This document shows positions 13,055 through 25,413 of a stretch of 64,000 nucleotides of DNA, piece by piece (position 1 is the stretch's first letter; each line of letters opens with the position of its first letter). Position numbers and translations under genes: made by a program. Under the pieces are notes generated by a model, which did not search any database, was not told the DNA's origin, and saw nothing but the letters and a program-made list of their open reading frames with translations. The DNA lies in NCBI GenBank assembly GCA_036872755.1, contig JAVHNS010000009.1, positions 1,426,001-1,490,000 of the forward strand. Direction: 5' to 3'. This DNA comes from Orbilia blumenaviensis. Lineage: Eukaryota; Ascomycota; Orbiliomycetes; Orbiliales; Orbiliaceae.

Positions 13055-16000
13055 GATGTTGGATTTAGAAATTCTGTGCGTTGTGTTTTTTTTTTGGGGC
13101 CAATTGCGGGGTTCTTGGTGGGGGGGTTGGAGGTCAGGGTCCGGCTCTCGGTTGCTAGGCAGGGAGATACTCGAGCTCGATTAGCTAAACCGAGGACGAC
13201 GATGTTCGGATGTAATAGTGAATTAATAGGGTCAATTCACTTGTGCGATTAAGGTTTCGACAATGAGTACTGGAAAGGATAATCCCACAAATTCATAAAC
13301 TATTTACTCTGATATTTTGTATTTTTTAGGAAGTAACAATATCCGAAGGAGTTGACCTGGCCCGAATTTATAGCGAATAGTTTTCGGAAGACAATCCGTG
13401 GCATTATTGATAATACAGGTGGAGGTATGGCGCATTGGGCATAACGCTGCGGCAGAAAAATTAAGAAATTTCTATGCTGAGTAACAATCCCTTCTTCCAG
13501 CATTACTAATGCCACGAGCTCTTCCGAATTACGTGCTTTTGCGTATTGACTAAGCGGTAGACACCAAGAAATTTTTGGCGTTTTTTTCTTGGGTTGAAAG
13601 AATGAATACCTTTTTTCCCTCCATCGTACGAGGATTACTAAGGGTCCAAATCTACCACGGGTTGGGCCGAAAACCTTAACCTTACTTAGTAATTGGCTGC
13701 ACGGTTCAATTTCAGAGTACGCGGCAAAGTAGCATTTCGGATGTTGAACGGCCCATAATATTCCGTCGGTTTGCCGGTATCAGCCCATTTGCATATTTGA
13801 GAATCGAATGCACAAGCGCCGTTGAAACTGTAGCAGCAGTAAAGTGAGTAGTTTAATATATGAAACGAATGACGGCAATTTAAAAAAAAAATCGGCGACT
13901 CATGACGTCACTTATGGGATTCCCATCGAATTTTGGAGTTTGTAATCACCAAGCAGCGCAGTCGCGGTTCAAAAAAAAAAAACCCTCAAGGGTCTAAGCT
14001 AACGGGCTCGGAGCGGCAAGGAAAACGCAACACTCTTCGCTTCGCATTTCAAATATTGTGCTGGATCCATTGGTGTCCTAAGCTTGCCAGACCTATATAC
14101 AAAGAAACCTGCCATTATAACTTTTGAAAGATATCTTTATAGGACACTAAGTTTTTGACAAATTACAAAACCACACCTAGTCTTGTGGCCATCATGCATA
14201 GATTAATTGGTATTTTAAACTAGCACCCTATACATACTCCGCGGTAATGGGAAGTGAAGAACGTAACATCACCAACGAACCAGAGTTACGGTATGTAGAT
14301 GGCAAAGATCCTTCAGAAAACTCTCCATATATCCAGTCATCAGTGAATACCTTTTATATATCTATAAGTCTATATTTATTACGGTTGCGACTGATCTTGT
14401 GATTCCGTGTGCTTCGAGCACAGGAAGCGCCTTTAGATCGGGGTGGTGCTACCCAAAGCTACTAGGTTATATCTGCTATCTAAGTTTAAAAGTTTATGAA
14501 CATACTCGCTGCCATTGACTTATCGCCCGGAAGTTAACAAGTTCATTTTCCCGGTATCAATATGTATGTTAAATCCATAGAAACTCTGGTCGAGTTTTCC
14601 AACGAGTTTGTATTAACTCGATCTTTCACTTTTATAGCTTAGAATTTGTCTCGTAATTTAGAATGAGCCTTTCACACATCCGTCGCTTAGAACTCTGCTT
14701 AATCAGGTCTATAGGGACTTAGAAGGGGTTTATCAGTTCAATCATTAAAACACCCTAGAGCGTCATAAAAGAAAAAAGGTACACTTAAACTCTCTGCTGT
14801 TTTCTGTAATATTTCGCCACTATCGCGAAGCTGGGTTGGGTGGGTCGCGTGGGGGCAAGCCAGATAGCAGGAGTCAATTTTGAAAACCAAGTATGGATCC
14901 GTGTTGTATCCAGGGTTTTCCAATAACACTTTCCCGGCTCAAGGCCAAGATCACCTTGCATTGTTAATATCGATTTGAATACAAATGCACCTATTACCTT
15001 TGCTCCCTAGATATTTGTCTTTAAAGGGCGTCAGATTTAATAATAGCACTATAGCCCCAGGATTGGATGGATCTTCAACGCGGCTACCTAATCATTGATA
15101 AACTCACGATGGGGAGCCCAAAATTAATAAAGACTTTCTAGCCGGAACCGGTGACCAATAGTAAAACCTCCCATAGGGTAACGACTCGTTTGGAAGACCA
15201 GCGCCAGCCTCCAGCATTCCCTGAGATCTCACGTCGTTTACAAATAGGTCAACCATATCTGCCTATTCGGAGAATTTCATAACGTTGACAGCCATTAGCT
15301 TAGCTACTCTATCTGAAGCCAAGGAGATAGCTTAGCTAACAAGGCTTTGATTCCAAGGAATTCAAGTCGGGGCTGGGGAGCCACGCAAAGCCGGTATTTT
15401 CCGAGTAGTACAAAATGGTCGTGTGCCTCCAAAATTGCATCTGCCATGCAAAAGGCAAGCCTAGAGCGGGAGTGGCGTTTCGTCCACACTCGACAAGTGC
15501 AGCCGATTCATGGCAAGCACCAAGAGATCCGGAAATTTCTTTGGGCGAGAAAGAAGAAATACATTTGCTAAGATGGAACATTCTTTGCTTTCCCGTCAGG
15601 GTCATACAAGAGATGTCATGAGAAGTGCTTTCCACTACGCGTTAAAGACAGGAACTCCTTCCAACGGGCTCCGATCATGAGCTGAGATGAGGTCTTGGCT
15701 GGTATACCGCTCGGCGATTCGCGATACTTGGTCGGTCGCTTTTGAGCACGAAACGGTGTGTGGTTCTTATCCTAACTCTGCTGTCTCCACCCTCCCCTGG
15801 GCTAGAAAGCCTGGACTATAGAGTCTCGGGAAAGAAAAAGTCTATATCTCGAACTGATGGCGTGAATGTGCGCGATATTCCGTTGAGCGCTGCCTTGGAA
15901 AATACAAAAGATAAACAAGGAATATTTTCGAGATGTATCGGTGTCGATGCGTCTTAGCACGAGAAGCCTTTTCTTGGCCTCACGACAAGAAGAGTCTTAA

Positions 16001-17245
16001 AAAAAATCAATTCAGGCTGCATCTACCAAGAGCCCCAAGGCCGAGGAATCAATTCTGGAGATATACCCGTGAGATACCAAAGCTCCCTGTTTTCAACGAG
16101 GCAATAGAGTTGTATCTGTCAGGTCTTAGATATCGGTCATGGACAAGACATAAGATGGGGTGTCATGCATGGCGACGAGAGCCAAGTCCGGGAAAGCATG
16201 TTGCCTGAAAAGCCAAGCTGGCTATCCTTCAACAGGGTTCACTTTCGGACCTCCAACAACCTCTGCCTCCAATTCGTCGAAACTGGGTTGCCGAAAGCTA
16301 CCAAAAATGCGTCGTTGTCGGTTGCCTGATTTGATTAGAAAAAGGAAACAACAGAGATATGCGTCGGGACATACCATTTGCATGCAAATTTATAGGCACA
16401 CGATACTTAAGTATGTACGGTTTTGCTTTTGGAGGGATTAGCATGGCATCTTGGGCGAACAAGACACTGGGGTAAGCTTGCATTGCTCGTTTTCCTCGTT
16501 CAATTCTGTTCCCCAGCTTTTATCAGTTGACTAGAGACAACGTTTATGGTTTCTTTGTATTGGCCGAATTTGTCCCTTCCTTGACTCGGTAAGGTTTCAA
16601 GCAGGCCCAACACCACCAACTTTCGGTACAACCTATACAGGAAAATCCTATCGTCCTGCCACAATTGCGAAAGTAGGAAGTAATGTATGTGGAGGGCAGC
16701 GGAGGAGTTTTTACTTTTTCTCTTAATCGACCCCTTCTGTACCTATCTGACTGAAGGATGAGCGTTCGAGCAGGCGGAGGGTACCACCATGCATAATATT
16801 ATAGCATGTGTGACACCGAAATAAACCATGCAGTACTGCGGTGCACACCTTACGCCTTGTCTATCAGTGGCCAGACAATGACTGGGGTCCTTGGTTCCAG
16901 AGATATCGGGTACACACATATTCAGCAACATGTCGCAGGTTCGCACCAGCCTGGTCCAGAATTTTGTTTAAAGAGGCAGCTTTGGAACCCTTTTTTCTGG
17001 TCCCTTCCTCCCTCCCTTTCCCAGGCTTCCCCTCATTCTCGAAGATCCCCCTATCCTTTATTTCTATATATACGACCATTCGAATTCATCTTCGAGGTTG
17101 TGATATTTTGACTGCCTTGCGACTGCATATAAATTTGCGTTGCTAGCATAACGACTCCATTCTTGCAGCGAAAGCCCATTCCGGACCTGAGGAGTTTGGA
17201 TCTTCTTAGATCATCGAATAGGTCACAACTCAAACCTTCTACACA
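13055..17245. other. 4.2 kb spacer without a recognised gene
   Basis: Lies between the start of the OYE gene and the start of the permease, so it holds two promoters. Scattered frames of up to about 100 codons (for example 15336-15635 minus and 16806-17111 plus) do not resemble known proteins and have no consistent splice partners. The 16940-17245 part is pyrimidine-rich with a TATA-like element, as expected upstream of the permease. Confidence 0.6.
17065..17072 (+). promoter_or_regulatory. TATA-like element upstream of the permease gene
   Basis: TATATATA at 17065-17072, 174 bases before the permease ATG at 17246, followed by a mixed pyrimidine-rich leader. Position and sequence fit a core promoter; there is no direct evidence of use. 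Confidence 0.4.
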
Positions 17246-19253
17246 ATGGCGGTCCTCGGACATGACGAAGAGAGCAAAGGTGGCGACATAATCGTCGACC
17301 GCAAAGGCTCGACTTCCCCAGGCGGTCTCACGCCAGAAGAGCAAATACTCTCCGATCCTGAAGATGCCGGCCACTCATTACATCGTGGCTTGCGGTCACG
17401 TCAAGTTACCATGATTGCTATTGGTGGTGCTATCGGTACTGGTCTTATCATTGGAACTGGTTCCGCGTTGGCTAAAGCTGGGTATGTATAAGCTTTTTGT
17501 AGCTTAAGCTTCCTGATTTAACATTTGAGTTTGATCGGTGGCGACATGCGACGACGTTGTCGGTAATTTGAGCTCGAAAACGGGTACTGACTGCTTCTGG
17601 GATTGCTTATCTAGCCCGGGTTCTCTATTGATTGCCTATACTTTCGTTGGTGTAAGTTTCATCCCTAAAACTTATGCATGGGCTCCATCGACTTTTTCTG
17701 TCATGGATCGCGAGACATGTTAGGGGCGAGAGGCTAATGAGGCAAATATAGTTCATTGTCTTCCTTGTTATGGCCGCATTGGGTGAAATGGCAGCATGGC
17801 TTCCAGCCGCTGGTGGTTTCTCTGTCTACGCTACTCGATTCGTCGATCCCGCTCTTGGTTTTTCGCTTGGTTACACATAGTAAGTATTGATCTAATATAT
17901 TAGAGAAGTTGGCAGCAGGGTGCTAATAGGGTGGATTATGAAAATTGTAGCTGGTTCAAATACATCATTACGACACCGAATCAATTGACAGCAGCTGCCC
18001 TTGTGATACAATTTTGGCTACCTGCAGAAAAAGTCAATCCAGGTGTTTTTATAGCCATATTCTTGGTAGTAATCGTCGCAATCAACTACTTCGGTATTAA
18101 GTTTTTCGGAGAATTCGAGTTTTGGCTTTCTTCGGTTAAGGTCTTGGTCATCTGCGGTTTAATCTTACTTTCCTTGATTCTCGCTCTTGGTGGAGGTCCA
18201 GACCATGACAGGAAGGGATTCAGATACTGGAAAAAGCCCGGCGCTTTTGCGCCTTTCCTAAAGACTGGTTCCCTGGGTCAATTTCTTGGATTCTGGTCGA
18301 CTATGGTCAATGCCGTTTTCGCCTACCTCGGAACCGAACTTGTCGGTGTCACGGTCGGTGAAGCCGAAAATCCACGAAAGACTATCCCGCGCGCGATCAA
18401 GCTCACCTTCTACCGTATCCTCTTTTTCTACTGTTTGTCGGTTCTTCTTTTGGGTATGATCATTGCCTATGACGACAATGAACTTGTCAAGGCCACAAAA
18501 CAGGCTTACGGATCCGCCGCCGCTTCTCCATTCGTCGCCGCCATCCGTGTTTCCGGAATCAACGTCCTTCCAGGGTTCTTGAACGCCTGTATTCTCATTT
18601 TCGTCTTCTCAGCGTCTAACTCCGATCTTTACATCGCTTCTCGTACTATCCACGGTCTTGCTCTCAAAGGACACGCCCCCGCGATCCTCGCAAAAACCGA
18701 TGCTCGCGGTGTCCCATACTACTCTCTCGGTCTCTCGGCTCTTTTCTGCTGCCTTGCATTCATGAATGTATCCAGCGATTCTAAGACCGTTTTCGGATAC
18801 TTTGTAAACCTTGTCACTATCTTCGGTCTCCTTACCTGGATTTCCATTTTGGTCTCCCACGTCTACTTCGTTCGTGCAAGAAATGCACAAGGTGTCGACC
18901 CAAGCACGCTGGCCTACAGAGCACCATTCGGTGTGGCCGGTACCTATTTCGCCCTCTTCTTCTGCATTTTGATTGCCCTTACCAAGAACTTTGACGTCTT
19001 TGTTGGCGAATTTAAGTACAAGACCTTCATTACTGGATATCTCGGTATCCCGCTCTACCTTATCATGATCTTTGGTTTCAAGTTCGTCAAGGGAACTAAG
19101 GGTATCAAGCCTGAAGAGGCTGATCTTTGGAGCGGCAAGGACGCCATCGATAGGGATGAAGAGATGTGGAAGATTAGGGACGCCGAAAAGAAGGCTGCAG
19201 GCGTGAAGGACGGAAGTTGGTTCTACAGGACATTTGTTTCGTGGCTCTTCTAA
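17246..19253 (+). CDS. Amino acid permease, dicarboxylic amino acid (Dip5-like) type
   Basis: Plasma-membrane amino acid/proton symporter of the fungal AAT family. Exons 17246-17481, 17615-17651, 17752-17879 and 17951-19253 join in phase to 567 residues; the second exon is only 37 nt. After a hydrophilic N-terminus of about 48 residues comes the family opening [23 protein letters not shown], in which IGGAIGTGL is the conserved first-helix motif. The signature [23 protein letters not shown] is complete in the middle, and about 12 membrane segments can be traced. The C-terminal tail is charged. Similarity to Dip5-type aspartate/glutamate permeases is from the overall pattern, so general amino acid transport cannot be excluded. 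It is convergent with niiA, about 1.1 kb away, and may be part of a nitrogen-acquisition neighbourhood. Confidence 0.9.
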
Positions 19254-20356
19254 ACGAGAGGCTACCTGGGGAGTATATGGGACGAATTTCTCTTTTAGTA
19301 CAGATATATATCTAGATTCCCATGACAGCATTTTGTTTAAAGCTATTATGTATCCACTTTATCGCATAATGTCTACTAGCGAAATATCACGATTTTTCTT
19401 TGATTTAACTTTTATACTTTACTTTGTTTGAGGCGCAAAAACTCAACACGTTTTTCATGTGACATTTTGACATTGTCGAAATTCCGCCATTTGTCCCCAC
19501 AATTTAAGGATAAGAATAAGAATAAGATTTAGGCGGCGGGCTCTTTTCTCGTTCGTTTCTGCACGCTTGGGTTGCATCCGCAAAAGCGATGCAATCGTGG
19601 CAATTGGAATTTGAAGGGACCCACCTGACACCTTTTTCGCTATCTCTCGCCTTGAGGTTGATCCCTGTCATGATCCATTGATGCGGAAGGTCGTAGGCAG
19701 ACGTTCTTACGGTTCAACGACAGGGTTCAGGGAATACGAGTCAACATTTATGATAAGGTAATCCTTCTTACGGAATTTGAACTTTCATGTATTATTTGTC
19801 CTTAAAAACCCTGTGATTTGAGACCCTTGTCTGGTGGGTTTTGCCTTCCTCGTATTCCACTCCGACAAGCCCTTGGAATGCTAACCTGACTTATGGGTCC
19901 TTCCTTAGGACCCTCTACCTTGGGAAATGCGGAACTCGTGCTTTGACAGCTGCCACTTGTAGCACAGCAGTTTCGGGTTCCCATGATCCGTGGCCAGAAC
20001 GCGAACCCTCTAGCTTTGCCCTCGCCAAGTTCCGAGCGTGCTATCCCGTCTCTAACCAGGTTTTCGATACCTTCCAGAAAGGTTCAGAAATCCTTACTTT
20101 CCCGGTACGTACAGTTGCTGATGCGTCCTGCCGCGCTTCATCACGGTCCAAGAAAGCCAACTGGTCTTGGTTATAAGGCTGCTAAAGTACCAAGCAATTA
20201 AAAAGATCTTTCAAAATCCCGGAAACTGAACCAGAGCAAAAATTCCCTATTCTATTTGTACACTGTCACAGAGAACTGATGGAAAATAACAAATCCGCTA
20301 AACCAGTATCATGATAACTGCGAAAACTTCTGTAAAGGTCATCAAATAACAAAACT
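19254..20356. other. 1.1 kb spacer between the 3' ends of the permease and niiA
   Basis: Terminal region of two convergent genes. I see a short AAGAAT-type repeat near 19509-19530 and no coding, RNA or promoter signal that I can support. Confidence 0.6.
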
Positions 20357-23300
20357 TTACCAATCTAACCCTGGTCCTCCACAGCCTCCAACCATAACTG
20401 GCTCCTGAGTTTTCATGATTATTCTCTCGCTAGGCTTCTTGCTGGTTCTGCCTTTGAGGTATCCGTCCATTTTCTCAAAAGGCTGCGTCCCTTCGTCCTT
20501 TCGTACAATCCATTTCCCGGTCGCCAACACACCGTCTAATTCATCTACTGGGGGCAATCTCAGATAAATCCAACCATCTCCTCTCTCCTCGGCCTCAAAC
20601 ACAGCAATGTTGATTTCATCATCGTTGGCGCACTTCCCCGCTTCTGTTCCATTAAGCTCAAAATTTCGTTTGTGGTTGGGGCAGGAGACCCATAGTTTCC
20701 CATTTGCATCATCACCAATAAGACCATCCGATAATACAAATGATCGTTTGTGAGGGCACATCTGTTGTGATGCGTAATATTTACCCTTAATTTTGAAGAT
20801 GGCCAGTTGCGTTTCGCCGCGTTTAATATTGGCGCTGTTGTCGCCCTCGAAGTGCTTAGCCTCGATAATAGGCTGCCAGGCCAAGCTGCTCCATTTATGC
20901 CCCTTAAAGTCGTACTTGACAGACTCTGAAGCCCAGTATGTTGGTCTTTCCTGTTCTCTTTCTTGGATGACCTCCATGGTTTCCTGCCTGTCTGTTGTAT
21001 TAGCGAATTGTTGGAACATCTTCCTCTTGTCAGGGTTGTTGATAGCTTCTTTCCATTCGCAGAAGAAACTATCAACGAGCTCTTGCATTTGCTTTTCGAG
21101 CTCGCTACAGATGCCAAGTTTGTCTTCCATGATCACTTCGCGGAGGTATTTGATTCCTCCCGGTAGGTTCTCAAGCCAACGAGCTGTACGTTGTAACTTA
21201 TCGGCTGTGCGGATGTAAAACATTAGGTAACGGTCGATGAGAGGGATGACTTCATCAGGTGGAACATCTTTGGCAAGAAGTTCTGAGTGCTTGGGTTTTG
21301 CGCCGCCGTTACCAGCGACGAAAATATTGAATCCCTTCTCAGTGGCGATGAGCCCGAAGCTGGATACGCAATTGGTGTTAGCAAGTCTGATAAAGACTTT
21401 AAGACAACAAACGTATAAGCGGGATGTTGCACTTACTCTTTGTTCTGAGCTTCTGCACACTCCCGCACGCACCCAGAGACCCCGGACTTGATTTTATGGG
21501 GAGCACGAATACTCTTGTACCGCTCCTCGAGTCTCACAGCCATTCCAACACTATCGCCGATACCAAAACGGCACCAAGTGGTTCCGACACAGCTCTAGAT
21601 TATATTGGGTTAGAAATATGTCTCTCTTTAACAAGAAGTTGTATAAGTACCTTAACAGTTCTCAGGCTCTTCGCATATGCGTGGCCGCTTTCCATTCCTG
21701 CATCCACCAACTCCTGCCAGATATTCAATAGATCTCCCTTTTTCGCACCGAACATGTCTATTCGCTGTCCTCCAGTGATCTTGCAATATAGTCCATACTT
21801 CTTTGCGACCATGCCAATGGTAATTAATCTGTCTGGGGTAATTTCACCACCGACGACTCTAGGAACTACGCTAAATGTTCCGTTTCGCTGAATGTTTGCC
21901 AAAAACCGGTCGTTTGTGTCTTGAACCGCGTGCAGGTCTTTGTCCATGACATGACGATTGAACAGGGATGCAAGAATGCTTCCTATCGCAGGTTTGCATG
22001 CCTCACATCCTACAGACTCTGGGTCCTTGCCGTATTCTCTCATGATGTCTGGAAAGCTCTTGAGCTTCTTAACAGAAATAATGTTGTACATGTCGGCTCG
22101 GGAATATGCAAAGTGAGGACACAGATGATTTGATATTTCGGCTCCCATGGACTTCATAGTAGCGTTAAATATAGATGTTACGAGAGGCATACAACCTCCG
22201 CAACCAGTACCAGCTTTCGTGCAAGATTTAACGTCACCAATTGACTTGCATGTTCCGTTTTTTGTTTGCGTTACCACGTCTCCCTTCGTGACATTGTGAC
22301 AGGAGCAGATTTGTGTGTCGTCATCACTAAATACGTATTAGGACTTGAAAGAGCCAGTTCTAACGTCCGAAGGGCTAATCAAAACTTACATGTCATCAAG
22401 GTTATCCTCTCCACTCTTTTGACTTCCCAAAATGAATTCAGCTGGTGGCACCTCAAGTTGCTTCTTGGTCTTTACCATCTGAACGAGTTTGATATAGTCA
22501 TTTGTATCGCCAATCATCATTCCACCAAGAAGAAACTTGCCGTCGACCGTGAACAAGTATTTCTTATACACACCCTGAAACGGGTCTTTGTATGTGAGGG
22601 CTTTCACGGGCGGTGGAAGCGGTGAAGCACCATTCCCATTAGTATGGACAGAGGTCCTTCTCCTAGCGGTAGCGGCCTGTCGTCCCGGCATCTCCCTTGG
22701 GCCGTCTCGGTCGGCAAAGAAATCACCAAATGAAGCAACATCTACACCAAGTAGTTTTAACTTTGTGCTCAGATCAGGTCGTCTGAATTTTCTTTGGGCA
22801 TGGGCTTTTGCCTGTGTCAGGTTGAAAGCTAGGATGTCGGCCATCTCGATGCCTGGGGCTATAAGACCAAAAGTCTGGTTCTCCCAGCTGGCGCACTCGC
22901 CAATAGCGTAGATGTCCGGATTAGAGGTTTGTAGTTTTTCGTTGACGACGACACCGCCGCCCTTTTCATAACATTCCAAACCAGCCTCTCTGGCCAGCTC
23001 GTCTCTTGATCTGATACCAATCTAAATGCGCCAATATCGTTAACGGGTTACATAACATGGAGGACCAGGGGAAATAGTACTTACAGCGAAGCAGACTGTA
23101 CTAGCCTCGACGAAATCTCCGTCCTCAAAAGTGACACCGCGTACTTTTCCCTCCTCGTTCGTTTCAATCCTTCTTACCCTTTTCTCTAGCATGACATCTA
23201 CTCCCAACTCTCTAACCTTTTCTACTACCAATCCGCCGGCGTCACCATCCAATTGCCTCGAAAGAACCCATTTATTTCGATCAATGAGACCGACTTTTCC

Positions 23301-24128
23301 ATAGTTCTCTAGATCCAGCAATGCCTTCGCTGCCTCCAATCCTAGTAGACCACCACCGACGACGCACCCTAGTGAGCCTTTCACAGTAGCTGAATATCGT
23401 ATCATTTCTTCTAAATCCGCAATATTGCGGTATACGAAGACACCGGTTGCATCATGGCCTGGCGTATTCGCTGGAAGTACGGCGTCGGAACCAGTAGCGA
23501 GAATAAGAATATCATATGTTACTGTTTCACCCGAAGATGTTGTTACGTATTTGTCGCTTGGATTGATGGAAGTAACTTTTGTATTGATTTGGTATCCCAG
23601 GGATGGATGATGAGAATCGTACTATCGTTCTATTAGTAGAGAAATTCAAAGAACAGTAAGTACAAAGAATATGAGACATACCCAAGATATTGGATTTAGA
23701 TATAGTTTATCGATCGCTCGATGTTCGAAGAAAGTAGTAAGACCGACACGGTTATATGCCACATGCGGTTCTTCGCCAATTACCACAATTGTATACTCTT
23801 GTCGTCGGGCATCAAGCTTTATTAATTTTTCACTATTTAGCACATCCATTAGCTATCACTCACCCCAAAATACGTAAACTTACAAGCAAGTAACTTCGAA
23901 CTTGGGATGGAGATCTTAGAAGGCGACTTACATAAAACCTACGGCTACCATTCCCAGGCCGACAATAACTATCTTCTTTTTCGGTATGCCGTTGACGCCG
24001 TTGGTGCCATTTTGCTCTCCGCCATTGGAGTTACCGTTGCCATTAGTTTGTGCATCGGCATCTGAACTGCCATTGACACCATTGTGACCAATTACTGGAA
24101 CAGTGCTATTGGGAGTTTCTATCGTCAT
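20357..24128 (-). CDS. niiA: Assimilatory nitrite reductase [NAD(P)H]
   Basis: Cytosolic enzyme reducing nitrite to ammonium, the second step of nitrate assimilation. Seven exons on the minus strand (23932-24128, 23682-23832, 23085-23621, 22390-23021, 21651-22326, 21437-21594, 20357-21359) join in phase to 1117 residues, the usual length. Domains in order: Asn/Gly-rich leader; FAD-binding fold ([13 protein letters not shown], then [13 protein letters not shown]); NAD(P)H fold ([15 protein letters not shown]); FAD motif around [19 protein letters not shown]; Bfd-like [2Fe-2S] segment with CSCHNV and CGGC; siroheme/[4Fe-4S] half with CVGTTWC and SGCVREC; and a C-terminal Rieske-like domain with CPHKRSF and CPNHKRNF. 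All metal-binding cysteines seen in the family are present. It is transcribed in the same direction as niaD, 1.3 kb downstream of it. Confidence 0.97.
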
Positions 24129-25413
24129 CTTCCCAGCAATTTTTGGACCGACCGGTCCGCTTATATTTTTAACAATATGTTCTGCCTAGAAGCGAGTACT
24201 CTCTTTCGAAAAAAAAAAATAAAAATAAAAATAGAGTGAGTGAGGCTCGAGGATTCGATCAAGATAATGTTTCTGCTTGCCCGAGGCTACAACTCGTTTT
24301 TTGTCGGTGGATGAAAAAATGTGTTGACCGAAGTATTGATATAAATTGGGGAAACGATGATACAAAATAGAGCAAGAATCTAGTATGGAGGAGGGGAAAG
24401 AAAAGTGGGATAGAAGGGTATTTGGCCAGAATGATAGTACTCTTCTTGTATACATATCACAGAGGTTTCTATGCTTAATTTCGGCATCTTTTTCTTCACC
24501 CCCCAAATATAACAGGCCCGATGCAATGCAGATGCCATATCGAATGCAATAGTGTGGTGTTTTGTGTGACAATAAACTTGCCCGTTCCCACCGCTGTGTG
24601 CGGTGTACCCAACTTCCAAGGAAAACCACAGCTGAGGACCCCCACTAAGGCAAATGGATCGGAAAAGCATAATCGCGAACTTTTTTGTTATTCCTTGAAT
24701 AGTATACATCCGTGGAGTATTGGCGCCAACCCGATTGCCTCGGAGGTACCAAGTAATTGCGGGGAGAAGCAAGGGCGTTCATGGTAGTCTTAAGTACTAA
24801 CCTTATCAATGACCTCCAATTCCAACCCGCGGATGAACAACTACTTACTCGCCATTGGCCCAAAATCATAGCTGAGGGAGGCGAAGCTAAAAAGAGCCGA
24901 CGCTATTACCATTGATAGAAAGACAAGCGGGATGTTCATGTCCGTCCTGATAAGGGTGGACTTCAATCTAGGGAAAAACAGGGTGTTGAAGACACCCTTT
25001 TGGTGTTCCTCTGCCCGGAGATCCTTTGTGGGCGATAAGGCTAAATTGGAACACAAAAAAGTTATTACGGCGGTAGGATTTGATTCAATGGCAATTTTTG
25101 GCTTCTGCGCGGAGACATTCTCCTAAGCTAAGCTTCAAACCTAAACCAGGTTCGTCTCGCGAAAACAAGGGTCCCGTGTTGAGGATAGTATGTGGTATTT
25201 TTACAGGTCAACACAAGGATATGCTAACTCGCAGTACTGACAGCACTTTAGATTGTCGCTGTGTGTCGATGGCATCTATGTCGATGTCTATGATCATGAA
25301 AAAGATACCAAAAACATATATCGGAAATTCTAGCTTTATATATGGATCCGCAGAGTTCAAGCTTCTTGGGAGCAATGCAGACTCTAAAACTCCAATATGT
25401 CACAACAATAGTA
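24129..25413 (-). promoter_or_regulatory. niiA upstream region with GATA motifs and a NirA-type octamer
   Basis: Spacer between the niaD stop and the niiA start. HGATAR sites for AreA/NIT2-type GATA factors occur at 24262-24267, 24803-24808 (minus), 24913-24918, 24948-24953 and 25033-25038. The minus strand at 24738-24745 reads CTCCGAGG, an exact match to the NirA/NIT4 consensus CTCCGHGG, about 610 bases before the ATG. This fits nitrogen-derepressed, nitrate-induced control of the kind known in Aspergillus and Neurospora. The sites are seen; their use is inference. Confidence 0.6.

Noticed and set aside
15304..16441. Several overlapping frames of 60-100 codons on both strands
   Set aside because: No consistent reading frame, no splice pattern and no similarity to known proteins.
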